Assembly: GCF_009902005.1 (NCBI RefSeq)
Contig: NZ_WUTT01000001.1
Location: forward strand, 100,762-164,761
DNA from: Halomonas alimentaria
GTDB lineage: Bacteria > Pseudomonadota > Gammaproteobacteria > Pseudomonadales > Halomonadaceae
Direction of reading: 5' to 3'
Length of the DNA: 64,000 nucleotides
Shown piece by piece: positions 18,446 to 26,169 of this stretch. The notes under the pieces were generated by a model that worked only from the letters and a program-made list of their open reading frames with translations, was not told the origin of the DNA and searched no databases. The translations under genes and the position numbers were made by a program. Position 1 is the first letter of the stretch. Each line of letters opens with the position of its first letter.

Positions 18446-19555
18446 TTACTGGTTCATGCAGGCCTCGAGCTCCTCCAGGGACGGCAGGTTGTCCATGGTG
18501 CGGCTCATGTTGAAGGGCACGGTCACGTCACGCCAGTTGGCGTAGTGCTCCAGGTAGCTGACCATGGAGTGGTAGACCTTGGCATGCATCGGGTCCTCGC
18601 AGGCGCCCTGCAGGATCACCTCGTTGGTGACCTCCTGGATGCGGGCCAGGTCTTCCTCGGACAGCTGGTTGATGGTCATGCCCTCGTCCTTGAACTTGAC
18701 GGTGGCATCGGTGGAGCCGCGCTCGGACCAGGCCAGCGACCAGGTCATGGTGGCCTCGGCGGCGATCTTCAGCTTCTCCTGGGTCTCCTCGGAGAGGGCA
18801 TCCCAGGCGTCCTTGTTGATCATCACGCCGAACACGCTGGCGGACTGGTGCCAGCCCGGGGTGGACCAGTAGTCGGCGACTTCGCCGAAGCCGGCCTTGT
18901 AGTCGACCCCCGGGGTGGAGAACTCACCGGCGTCGATCACGCCGCGCTCGATGGCCTGGTAGACCTCGCCGCCGGCCAGGGTGACCTGCGAACCACCCAG
19001 CTTCTCGAGCACGCGACCCTGGTCGCGGCCGGAGAGGCGCAGACGCTTGCCCTCGAGGTCGGCGATGCTCTCGATGGGCGTGCCGCCCATGAAGCCGGAC
19101 TCGTTGTTGGTGATCCCGTAGGGCAGGTAGACCATGTCGTACTCGCCGTAGACTTCTTGATACAGCTCGAAGCCTCCCCACTGGTTGATCCAGTTGAGGT
19201 AGTCCACGCCGTTGAACAGGCTGGTGGTGGTGGCCAACGGCGAGAAGGCCGGGCTCAGGCCGGCCCAGTAGCCGGGCCAGTCAGCGGCGGCCTCGATGGC
19301 GCCGGTCTGGGTGGCGTCGAACACCTCGCTGCCGGGCATCAGGGTGCCGCCAGCGCGGAAATCGATGGTCAGTTCGTCGCCGGCCAGCTTGTTGACCAGC
19401 TCGACCCAGTGACGATCCATCTGGATCAGGTCCAGGTTGTCCGGCCAGGTGGAGGTCATGGTCCACTCTTCCTGTGCCTGGGCGGTGGTGCTCAGCGTGG
19501 CCAGGGCCACGCCGGCGGCCAGGCCGGTGAGCGTGAAGGTGCGCAGTGCTTTCAT
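18446..19555 (-). CDS. dctP: TRAP transporter substrate-binding protein (DctP family)
   Basis: A 369-residue periplasmic binding protein with a signal peptide (MKALRTFTLTGLAAGVALA to about AQAQ). The conserved binding Arg region is RLRLSGRDQGRVLEKLGG, followed by GGEVYQAIERGVIDAGEF, the DctP signature. The segment DYWSTPGWHQ resembles the alpha-keto-acid type TRAP binding proteins (TakP group) more than the ectoine binder TeaA. That comparison is from memory and weak. Start 19555 gives the signal peptide and has a GGGAG upstream. Confidence 0.9.
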   Translation of the reverse strand: MKALRTFTLTGLAAGVALATLSTTAQAQEEWTMTSTWPDNLDLIQMDRHWVELVNKLAGDELTIDFRAGGTLMPGSEVFDATQTGAIEAAADWPGYWAGLSPAFSPLATTTSLFNGVDYLNWINQWGGFELYQEVYGEYDMVYLPYGITNNESGFMGGTPIESIADLEGKRLRLSGRDQGRVLEKLGGSQVTLAGGEVYQAIERGVIDAGEFSTPGVDYKAGFGEVADYWSTPGWHQSASVFGVMINKDAWDALSEETQEKLKIAAEATMTWSLAWSERGSTDATVKFKDEGMTINQLSEEDLARIQEVTNEVILQGACEDPMHAKVYHSMVSYLEHYANWRDVTVPFNMSRTMDNLPSLEELEACMNQ

Positions 19556-19920
19556 GTTGTTCTCCCTTCGGGTCTGAGCAGGCGGCGGCGCCTCTCGGCG
19601 CCGACCGGATAATGTCGGGTTGCGGAAGCCGTAGGCATGTTGCATTGGCATATCCGCAACTTCGGCCCCAGGCTAGCACGCTATTGGCTTGCCCGACGAT
19701 CTCGCCGCTGTGACGGAGGTGCCCTCCGCGGGCAAGGTGTCGGTACCGGTATCGTGGCATTACAGGGCCGAGACGCTGTCGATAAAACGTTTCTGTATCA
19801 ATAGGTTGGCTTTAGTTTACGTTAACGTAAAGGTTGCGGTGTGCGGGGCTTTCAGCGTTGAATCTTGCATCGCCATAAGACCAAAGTGCTAGGAGCGACC
19901 GCGGTGCCAGGGGAGGGACG
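19556..19920. other. 365-bp divergent intergenic region dctP/tmcA
   Basis: There is no gene here. It holds the dctP Shine-Dalgarno, presumably divergent promoters, and one striking palindrome at 19816-19831. The stretch 19780-19835 is clearly more AT-rich than its surroundings. No convincing -35/-10 pair could be fixed. Confidence 0.6.
19816..19831. promoter_or_regulatory. Perfect 16-bp palindromic operator candidate
   Basis: TTTACGTTAACGTAAA is a perfect palindrome, 90 nt before tmcA and 261 nt before dctP. Its form recalls operators of the MerR-family regulator LiuR (branched-chain amino acid catabolism), as I remember them. The regulator and target are not established by this window. Confidence 0.5.
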
Positions 19921-22152
19921 ATGATCCAGAGGCAAGAGGAAGAGGCCAGAGAAGGGGGCGAGCGGCACGCCACGACGCGGCCATTGCTGGCCCATGCCAG
20001 GCGGCTCGGCCGGCGTCGCTGGCGGGGATTGGTGTGGCTGCAGGGCGCGCCGGAGGCGTGTCATGGGGCCGCTGTCGAGCTATGGAGAGCCGGTGGCTGG
20101 CATACGCCCCTCTGGGTGGCACCCGAGGGCCCCCGGGAGGTCGATGAGATTCACTGGCTGGCGCCCGCCCGGGCGCGCACTCGGCTGGGGGGGGAACACG
20201 ATCTGCTGGTGATCGACGCCGTCTCCTGCGGGGCGGGCTTCGACCCCGATGCCGTCGCGGCCCTGGCCGGCACCCTGTGCGCCGGCGGCCTGCTGGTGCT
20301 GATGACCCCGGATGACTGGGGCGCCCGTCCGGATGCCGACTATGTGCGGCTGGCCGAGCACCCCTGGCGGCCCGAGGCGCTCTCCAGCCGCTACCTGGCC
20401 CGGCTGGCGCGGTTGTTGGCAGGCGCCGACGAGGTGATTCGCTGGCGCGCCGGGCAAGTGCCGTGCCTGCCCAGGCTCGCCGTCCGCGAAGTTCGCAGCG
20501 GGGTGACGGTGGCCGATGGCGACTGCCTGACCGCCGACCAGGCCCAGGCGGTGGCCCGCCTGGGCCGCCTGCGTCGCCGGCGGCCACTGGTGATCACCGC
20601 CGACCGCGGACGCGGCAAGAGCGCCGCCCTGGGCATCGCCTGCGCCCGCTGGCTGGCCGCGGGGGAGGGCGAGGTGCTGGTCACCGCGCCGCGTCCGGCG
20701 GCGGTGGATAGCCTCTTTGAACGCCTGGCGGCGCTCTGCCCTCACGGCGAGCGCCGGGGCGGCGCCTTCGTCACCGACCGCGGGGCGGTGCGCTTCGTGG
20801 CCCCCGATGCGCTGGCCGAGCTGGCTCGGCAGGGTGAGCTGGGCGGCGCCGGACGACTGCTGCTGGTGGATGAGGCGGCGGCGATCCCCGCCGGGCTGCT
20901 TGGCGAGTGGCTCGAGGCCTTCCCGCGCATCGCCTTTGCCACCACGGTGCACGGCTACGAGGGTTCCGGCCGGGGGTTCGCCCTGCGCTTCCGTGAGCGT
21001 CTCGCGCGCACCACACCGGAGTGGCGCGGCCTACATCTGGCCGAACCGATCCGCTGGGCGAGTGACGATCCGCTGGAGCCGCTGGTCCATCGCCTGCTGA
21101 TGCTGGATGCCGAGCCTCCCGAGCCCGCGGCGCGGGCCGACGGCAGGCCGGAGTGGTTGTCGCGGGATGAACTTGCCGTCGATGAGCCGCGCCTGCGTGC
21201 CCTGTTCGGCCTGCTGGTGCAGGCCCACTACCGGACCACACCGAGCGACCTGCGTCTGCTGCTGGACGGCCCCGGCCTGGCCGTCGGCGCGCTGATGGCA
21301 GATGACGCGCCGCTGGGGGTGGTGCTGACCGCCGACGAGGGGGGCTTCGCGGCGGAGCTGGCCGAGCGGGTCGCCCGTGGCGAGCGGCGCCCCCGTGGCC
21401 ACCTCATGGCCCAGTCCCTGGCCGCCCACGCCGGCTCCCGGGAAGCGCTTACCGGTCGCCTGCGCCGGGTGGTACGCATCGCCGTGGCGCCGCAGCGCCG
21501 TCGCGAGGGGCTGGGTCAGGCACTGATCGAGGCGGAACTGGAACGTGCACGTGATGATGGCCGCGACCTGCTGGGCGCCAGCTTCGGCGCGGAGCCCGGG
21601 CTGATCGCGTTCTGGCAGCGCGAGGGCTTCCGCGCGGTGCGCCTGGGATTGAGCAGAGAGACCGCCACCGGCGAGCACGCCCTGATGGTGGCGCGGGCCA
21701 CCAGCGCGGGGGGTGAGGCGCTGATCGACTCGCTCGCCGTGCGTTTCCAGCGTGCCCTGCCGGGCCTGCTGGCCTTCGAGCTGCGCGATCTGGCGCCGGA
21801 AGTGGTCGCCGCCCTGCTGGCGGAGGGCGACGGACCGGCCCTTACCGACGACGATCGCCAGGATGCCGAGGATGTCGCCGCCGGCCACCGCGAACCGGCG
21901 CTGGCGCGACCGGCGCTGCAGGCACTGGTGCGTCACGCCCTGGCACGCGGCGTGCCCCCCGAGGATGCCGACCTGGCGCTGCTGGTGGCCTGGGGCTTTC
22001 AGGGGCTCGCCGGCGAGGCCCTGGCCCGGCGCCTCGGCGTGCCGGGCAGGCGCCAGACCACCGCCCGGCTGCGCCAGGCGGTGGCAGGGATTCTCAGGGC
22101 TATCACAGTGAGCCATGTGGCGATAGCGAAAGGCGCCGGGGACAGGTCGTAG
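19921..22152 (+). CDS. tmcA: tRNA(Met) cytidine acetyltransferase
   Basis: TmcA makes N4-acetylcytidine at the wobble base of elongator tRNA-Met, using acetyl-CoA and ATP. The 743 residues hold an N-terminal TmcA domain, an RNA-helicase-like module with Walker A TADRGRGKSAALG (about residue 222) and LLLVDEAAAIP, a GNAT acetyltransferase with VVRIAVAPQRRREGLGQALIEAE (about 515), and a C-terminal tRNA-binding part. It is about 70 residues longer than the E. coli enzyme. The last 19 or so codons and the stop lie inside repeat copy B, so the tail VSHVAIAKGAGDRS is repeat-derived. SD-like GGGAGGG precedes the ATG. Confidence 0.94.
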   Translation: MIQRQEEEAREGGERHATTRPLLAHARRLGRRRWRGLVWLQGAPEACHGAAVELWRAGGWHTPLWVAPEGPREVDEIHWLAPARARTRLGGEHDLLVIDAVSCGAGFDPDAVAALAGTLCAGGLLVLMTPDDWGARPDADYVRLAEHPWRPEALSSRYLARLARLLAGADEVIRWRAGQVPCLPRLAVREVRSGVTVADGDCLTADQAQAVARLGRLRRRRPLVITADRGRGKSAALGIACARWLAAGEGEVLVTAPRPAAVDSLFERLAALCPHGERRGGAFVTDRGAVRFVAPDALAELARQGELGGAGRLLLVDEAAAIPAGLLGEWLEAFPRIAFATTVHGYEGSGRGFALRFRERLARTTPEWRGLHLAEPIRWASDDPLEPLVHRLLMLDAEPPEPAARADGRPEWLSRDELAVDEPRLRALFGLLVQAHYRTTPSDLRLLLDGPGLAVGALMADDAPLGVVLTADEGGFAAELAERVARGERRPRGHLMAQSLAAHAGSREALTGRLRRVVRIAVAPQRRREGLGQALIEAELERARDDGRDLLGASFGAEPGLIAFWQREGFRAVRLGLSRETATGEHALMVARATSAGGEALIDSLAVRFQRALPGLLAFELRDLAPEVVAALLAEGDGPALTDDDRQDAEDVAAGHREPALARPALQALVRHALARGVPPEDADLALLVAWGFQGLAGEALARRLGVPGRRQTTARLRQAVAGILRAITVSHVAIAKGAGDRS

Positions 22153-22277
22153 AGGGGGTCCTATGCCAGGGATGGCATCGGTAGCGCCCAGGGAGGGGTT
22201 CACAGCGCCCCATCGACGGTCCGGCGCCCCGGGGCCTGTCGCCGGGATAGCCTTGAGCGGTGCTTCCATCTGCGATA
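22096..22277. repeat. Dispersed MITE-like repeat, copy B
   Basis: A 182-bp copy of the repeat at 8875-9040, with a 15-bp GC-rich insertion relative to copy A near 22213-22235. The central stem ATGCCA/TGGCAT is at 22163-22178. Its left part overlaps the 3' end of tmcA; the rest fills the gap before pepD. Confidence 0.85.
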
Positions 22278-22356
22278 ACCCTGACTGGAGTCGGCCACCG
22301 CTTCCCCTGCCGGAGCGGGCTGAGTAAGGTAGGTCGGTCAATCAGGAAGGATCCCC

Positions 22357-23826
22357 ATGAACGAACATCTCGACCGGCTCGCGCCGCAGCCGCTGTGGCG
22401 CCACTTCCGCACCCTGTGCGAGACTCCGCGCCCCTCCGGCCACGAGGCCGCCCTGGCGGAGCGTCTCGAGGCCTGGGCCGACGCCCGGGGCCTCGCCCAC
22501 GAGCGCGATGCCTTCGGCAACCTGCTGATCCGCAAGCCCGCGACGCCTGGCCGCGAGGCCGCCCCGGGGGTGATCTTCCAGGGCCACCTGGACATGGTTC
22601 CCCAGGCCAACAGCGACCACCCCCACGACTTCACCCGCGACCCCATCCAGACCCGCCTTGGCGACGATGGCTGGCTGCGTGCCCGGCATACCACCCTGGG
22701 CGCCGACAACGGCCTCGGTGTGGCCGCCGCCCTGGCCATCCTCGAGGATGACGAGCTCGTCCACGGACCGCTGGAGGCGCTCTTCACCCTGGAGGAGGAG
22801 TCCGGCATGGGCGGCGCGCTCAACCTCGCCGAGGGCTGGCTTACCGGGCGCTACCTGCTCAACCTCGACTCCGAGGATCGTGGCGAGGTATTCATCGGCT
22901 GTGCCGGTGGCACCGATGTGGTGGTGGAGGCGCAGCTGCCGACCGCGGCGATGGCCGACGACGAGGTGGCGCTGCGGCTGTCGCTCACCGGCCTGCGCGG
23001 CGGCCACTCGGGAATCGATATCCACAAGGGACTGGGCAACGCCAACCGGCTGCTGGTCCGCGCGCTGCGCGCCCTGGAGCGCTTCGATGCCCGCCTGGTG
23101 AGCTACCAGGGCGGCACCCTGCGCAACGCCCTGCCGCGGGAGGCCTTCGCCGTGCTGGCGCTGCCCGAGGAGGAGCGCGAGGCTGCCACGGCCGAGATGG
23201 CAGCCCTCGAGGCCACCCTACGCGCCGAGCTGGCCGGGGTCGACGATGGGCTTTCGCTGACCCTCGAGGCGACCGAGAGGCCCGCCGACGAGCCGCTCAA
23301 TCCCCAGGCGACCCACCTGCTGCTGGCCGCCCTGCACGCCGCTCCCTGCGGCGTCGAGCGCATGAGCCAGGAGGTGCCCGGCGTGGTCGAGACCTCCAAT
23401 AACCTCGGGGTGGTCAGCCTCGAGAAAGGACGCTTCCAGCTCGGCGCCCTGGTACGCTCGCTGCGCGACAGTGCCACCCGGGACCTGGCCGACCGCCTGC
23501 GTGCGCTATTCGAGCTGATCGGCGCCCGGGTGCGCATCGAGAACGGCTACCCAGGCTGGACACCGCAGCCGGGCAGCGAGCTGCTTACGCGCTTCCAGCG
23601 GGTGCACCGCGAACGACTGGGCAGCGACCCGGCGGTCAAGGTGATCCATGCCGGGCTGGAGTGCGGCATCCTGGGCGGCAAGTATCCCGAACTGGAGATG
23701 ATCTCCTTCGGCCCGCTGATCCGCGGCGCCCACTCGCCGGACGAGCGGGTCGAGGTCGCCTCGGTTGAGGAGTTCTGGACGCTGCTGCGTGCTCTGGTCG
23801 AAGACCTGGCTCGCCCCGCGGCCTGA
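22357..23826 (+). CDS. pepD: Aminoacyl-histidine dipeptidase (M20 family)
   Basis: A 489-residue metallopeptidase (carnosinase/peptidase D type) that cleaves Xaa-His dipeptides in the cytoplasm. Metal and catalytic motifs: IFQGHLDMVPQ (His and Asp), GADNGLGVAAAL (bridging Asp), FTLEEESGMGGA (catalytic Glu and ligand Glu), LNLDSED and GLECGILGGKYPELEM near the end. Length matches the family. AGGAAGG precedes the ATG. A very strong hairpin follows. Confidence 0.95.
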   Translation: MNEHLDRLAPQPLWRHFRTLCETPRPSGHEAALAERLEAWADARGLAHERDAFGNLLIRKPATPGREAAPGVIFQGHLDMVPQANSDHPHDFTRDPIQTRLGDDGWLRARHTTLGADNGLGVAAALAILEDDELVHGPLEALFTLEEESGMGGALNLAEGWLTGRYLLNLDSEDRGEVFIGCAGGTDVVVEAQLPTAAMADDEVALRLSLTGLRGGHSGIDIHKGLGNANRLLVRALRALERFDARLVSYQGGTLRNALPREAFAVLALPEEEREAATAEMAALEATLRAELAGVDDGLSLTLEATERPADEPLNPQATHLLLAALHAAPCGVERMSQEVPGVVETSNNLGVVSLEKGRFQLGALVRSLRDSATRDLADRLRALFELIGARVRIENGYPGWTPQPGSELLTRFQRVHRERLGSDPAVKVIHAGLECGILGGKYPELEMISFGPLIRGAHSPDERVEVASVEEFWTLLRALVEDLARPAA

Positions 23827-23844
23827 ACGCCGCGCCAAGCCAGA

Positions 23845-23881
23845 CACGACAACGCCGGGCCTGGGGCCCGGCGTTGTCGTG
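23845..23881. terminator. Bidirectional terminator between pepD and dps
   Basis: A perfect 17-bp stem (arm CACGACAACGCCGGGCC) with a 3-nt loop, between two convergent genes. It is the strongest hairpin seen in the window; T-runs are poor. Confidence 0.75.
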
Positions 23882-23901
23882 AGAGAAACCCTGCTTGCGG
23901 A

Positions 23902-24375
23902 TCAGGCCAGGTAGCTGGCCAGCATCCATACGGTCTTCTCCTGCTCGCGGATATAGTCGCCGGCCTGGGCGGCGGTGCCCTCGTCGTCGGCATCCGAGGC
24001 CAGGGAGAGGATCTCGCGCTGCAGCTCGATCAGCACCTGATAGCCTGCCAGCACGCCCTCGACGCAGGTCTTGCCGTCCGAGACGTTCTTGTCCTCCTTG
24101 ATGCGCGAAATCTCGACGTAGTCGCTGTAGGCGTGCACCGGCTGGTGTCCCAGGGTGAGGATGCGCTCGGCGACCTCGTCGACCTTGGTCAGCAGGTCGG
24201 TGTAGAGCTCCTCGAACTTCTCGTGGAGCTGGAAGAACTGCGGGCCCTTCACGTTCCAGTGGTAGCCGCGCACGTTCATGTAGAAGATCTGGTAGTTGGC
24301 CAGCAGCTCGTTGAGCTTCTCGGCCAGCTGGCTGGCGCTGTCCTCGTGCAGGCCGATACGGTTGGTGTCGCTCAT
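23902..24375 (-). CDS. dps: Dps family ferritin-like DNA-protection protein
   Basis: A 157-residue four-helix Dps-type protein that oxidises and stores iron in a dodecamer and protects DNA. The ferroxidase motif is visible: YHWNVKGPQFFQLHEKFEELY (His, then His and Glu), with DEVAERIL giving Asp and Glu. The N-terminal tail is short and acidic, so direct DNA binding is less certain; it is closer to the miniferritin group of Pseudomonas. Start 24375 has AAGGAGGC upstream. The leader contains nested inverted repeats. Confidence 0.93.
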   Translation of the reverse strand: MSDTNRIGLHEDSASQLAEKLNELLANYQIFYMNVRGYHWNVKGPQFFQLHEKFEELYTDLLTKVDEVAERILTLGHQPVHAYSDYVEISRIKEDKNVSDGKTCVEGVLAGYQVLIELQREILSLASDADDEGTAAQAGDYIREQEKTVWMLASYLA

Positions 24376-24403
24376 GCGAATGCCTCCTTGGTCGTTTGGG
24401 TAT

Positions 24404-24451
24404 CCATGATCAACGTGCCGCCGGATGGCGGCCAGCGAATCCTGATCATGG
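24404..24451. promoter_or_regulatory. Nested inverted repeats upstream of dps
   Basis: An outer pair CCATGATCA (24404-24412) and TGATCATGG (24443-24451) encloses an inner hairpin GCCGCC/GGCGGC (24417-24432). It lies 29 nt upstream of the dps start. It could be a regulator site or leader RNA structure. Confidence 0.4.
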
Positions 24452-24534
24452 CCATGATAGCCGTGTTGCATTACATCATGGCGGGCGATGCCGATTTCAA
24501 GTGACCTGCGTCACCCCGCCGCGCCTACAGTGCG

Positions 24535-24614
24535 GGGCTATCGCAGATGGCAGTACCGCTCAAGGCTGTTCCCGGCGCCTTTCGCCATCACCCTGTCGGT
24601 AACTGCGATTGCCC
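24535..24614. repeat. Dispersed MITE-like repeat, copy D (internally deleted)
   Basis: An 80-bp element carrying only the two ends of the repeat seen at 8875-9040 and 22096-22277, in reverse orientation, joined without the central part. Ends read GGCTATCGCAG and, on the complement, GGCAATCGCAG. It lies between divergent dps and the lipoprotein gene. Confidence 0.7.
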
Positions 24615-24653
24615 TGGCCTACACTGGAGCTGTCCAACCTCGGGAGAGAGACC

Positions 24654-25193
24654 ATGCGTCCCTGGCCGTTGCTCTTCATGCTGGCACTGGCCGGCTGCCA
24701 GACCGTCCCCTCGACCCTGCCGGTGGCGGAGCCACCACCCGCGGCGGCCTGCCGCTGGCCGGCTGCGGCCGAGCCTCCCGGCGAGATCCTGCGCCGCGCG
24801 GTGGTCGCCCTGGAGGATGACGGCTTCCTGATCCGCCATACCGCCACCGCCCCGGCACTGGTGAGCGCCGAGCGTACCCGTATCCTGCCCGGCTACGGCA
24901 GCCGCTACGACGACTGGGAGCGCCGCGGCGTGTTCGGCGGCATCGGCCTCGGCGGGGGCAGTGGCGGCATCGGCGGCGGGGTGATGATCGGCTTCGGCGG
25001 GGTCGGTAGCCTGACCCGCGACGCCACCCAGCTGGAGCGGGTCTCGCTGCTGGTCAGCGGGAGTGAGGTGCGGGTCAGTCGCGACCTGCAGATCATCGAC
25101 TGGCGCGGCGAGTTGGTGGAGACACGCAGTGCCAGCACCGAGGCCTTCTGCAGTGACCTGCACAGAGCCATGCGGGCCGGGAGTGCGCCATGA
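24654..25193 (+). CDS. Putative lipoprotein, glycine-rich centre
   Basis: A 179-residue protein with a lipoprotein signal peptide: MRPWPLLFMLALAGC puts the lipid-modified Cys at residue 15. After a Pro-rich linker there is a helix and strand segment (ILRRAVVALEDDGFLIRHTA), then a very Gly-rich stretch near residues 97-120. A C-terminal part follows with VSLLVSGSEVRVSRDLQIIDWRGELVETR. I do not recognise a named family; the first part resembles small domains that measure time-dependent lipoprotein variants. It overlaps the next lipoprotein gene by 4 nt, so the two products probably act together at the outer membrane. Confidence 0.75.
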   Translation: MRPWPLLFMLALAGCQTVPSTLPVAEPPPAAACRWPAAAEPPGEILRRAVVALEDDGFLIRHTATAPALVSAERTRILPGYGSRYDDWERRGVFGGIGLGGGSGGIGGGVMIGFGGVGSLTRDATQLERVSLLVSGSEVRVSRDLQIIDWRGELVETRSASTEAFCSDLHRAMRAGSAP

Positions 25194-25549
25194 GTCGTCT
25201 GCCGATCGTGCTGCTGGTGGCCCTGCTGCTCGCCGGGTGCGCCACCCCGCGGCCAGCGGCGTCGCCCACCGAGTTGATGCTCGCCGCGCCGCCGGATGCG
25301 GCCCTGGAGGCCGCCGCCGAGGCGTTGATCGCAGGCGGCCATGTGGTGCGCCACGCCGACGCCTCTCTGGGGCGGCTCGAGGCGGTGTTCTCGCGCTGGC
25401 CTGGTTATCGAGTACTGGTCCGTGTCGAGGCCCGGGGAGAGGGCAGCCAGCTTGCGCTGACCGCCACCCGCGGCGGGCGTGTCCTGCCACCGAGCACCCT
25501 GGAGCGGCTGACGGCGGAGATCGCCGCCAGGCTTGCCGCCAGTGACTGA
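25190..25549 (+). CDS. Putative small lipoprotein
   Basis: A 119-residue protein with a clear lipobox (LLVALLLAGCATP, Cys17). The mature part has DAALEAAAEALIAGGHVVRHADASLGRLEAVF, similar in layout to the matching segment of the lipoprotein upstream (helix, GG/DG, then charged strand), so the two may be diverged paralogues. The ATG overlaps the upstream stop (ATGA), indicating coupled translation. Function unknown. Confidence 0.75.
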   Translation: MSRLPIVLLVALLLAGCATPRPAASPTELMLAAPPDAALEAAAEALIAGGHVVRHADASLGRLEAVFSRWPGYRVLVRVEARGEGSQLALTATRGGRVLPPSTLERLTAEIAARLAASD

Positions 25550-25585
25550 CCGCCGCTCGGCAGGCCCGGTATCGGCCGGTGGCCC

Positions 25586-26029
25586 TCAGCTGGCCTTTGC
25601 CGCCTCGGGGCGCAGGTCGAGCCCCTCGATCATGGCCAATACTCGGTCACGCATGGCGGCAAGGCCGTCGAGGTCGTAGGGAGTGGCCTCGCCCTGGCCC
25701 CACACCGGTCCCGGCCAGGCGTCGTCACCCTCCCGGCGCAGCACCAGGTGCACATGCAGCTGTGCCACCACGTTGCCGAGGCTCGCGACATTGAGCTTGT
25801 CGGCCTCCATCAGCGTCTTGAAGGCCTGGCCGATCCGCCCCGCCTCCCGCCACAGTTGCTGCTGCTCCGCCTCGTCCAGTTCGAAGACCTCGCTGATACC
25901 CCGCTTGCGCGGGATCAGCAGCAGCCAGGGAAAGCGGGTATCGTTCATCAGCCGCAGCTGGCACAGCGGCAGCTCGGTGACCGGATAGCTGTCTTCCACC
26001 AGGCGGGGGTCGGGCTCGAAGTGGTCCAT
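25586..26029 (-). CDS. HIT family protein
   Basis: A 147-residue histidine-triad protein. The motif NVVAQLHVHLVLR (about residue 95) carries the H-x-H core, with the first His of the canonical triad replaced by Gln (Q-L-H-V-H). The N-terminal FPWLLLIPRKRGISEVFEL is typical of the bacterial HIT branch acting on nucleoside phosphoramidates or dinucleoside polyphosphates. Substrate is unknown. It is transcribed alone, leftward, between two rightward genes. Confidence 0.85.
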   Translation of the reverse strand: MDHFEPDPRLVEDSYPVTELPLCQLRLMNDTRFPWLLLIPRKRGISEVFELDEAEQQQLWREAGRIGQAFKTLMEADKLNVASLGNVVAQLHVHLVLRREGDDAWPGPVWGQGEATPYDLDGLAAMRDRVLAMIEGLDLRPEAAKAS

Positions 26030-26169
26030 CAGGGCTCTCCCGGGTAATCAACGAGCGGTATCGCCTGACTGGCATCATGCCACAGAACCGCTGACACAGA
26101 ACCGCCGGGAGTTTTCCCGGGCTGCCCGGGCGGCTAAGCTGTGCAGCCCGACCCCGAAAGGACGCTCCC

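Noticed and set aside
18446..19555. TeaABC ectoine TRAP transporter
   Set aside because: Considered because of ectD, but the binding protein does not resemble TeaA as I remember it; substrate left open.
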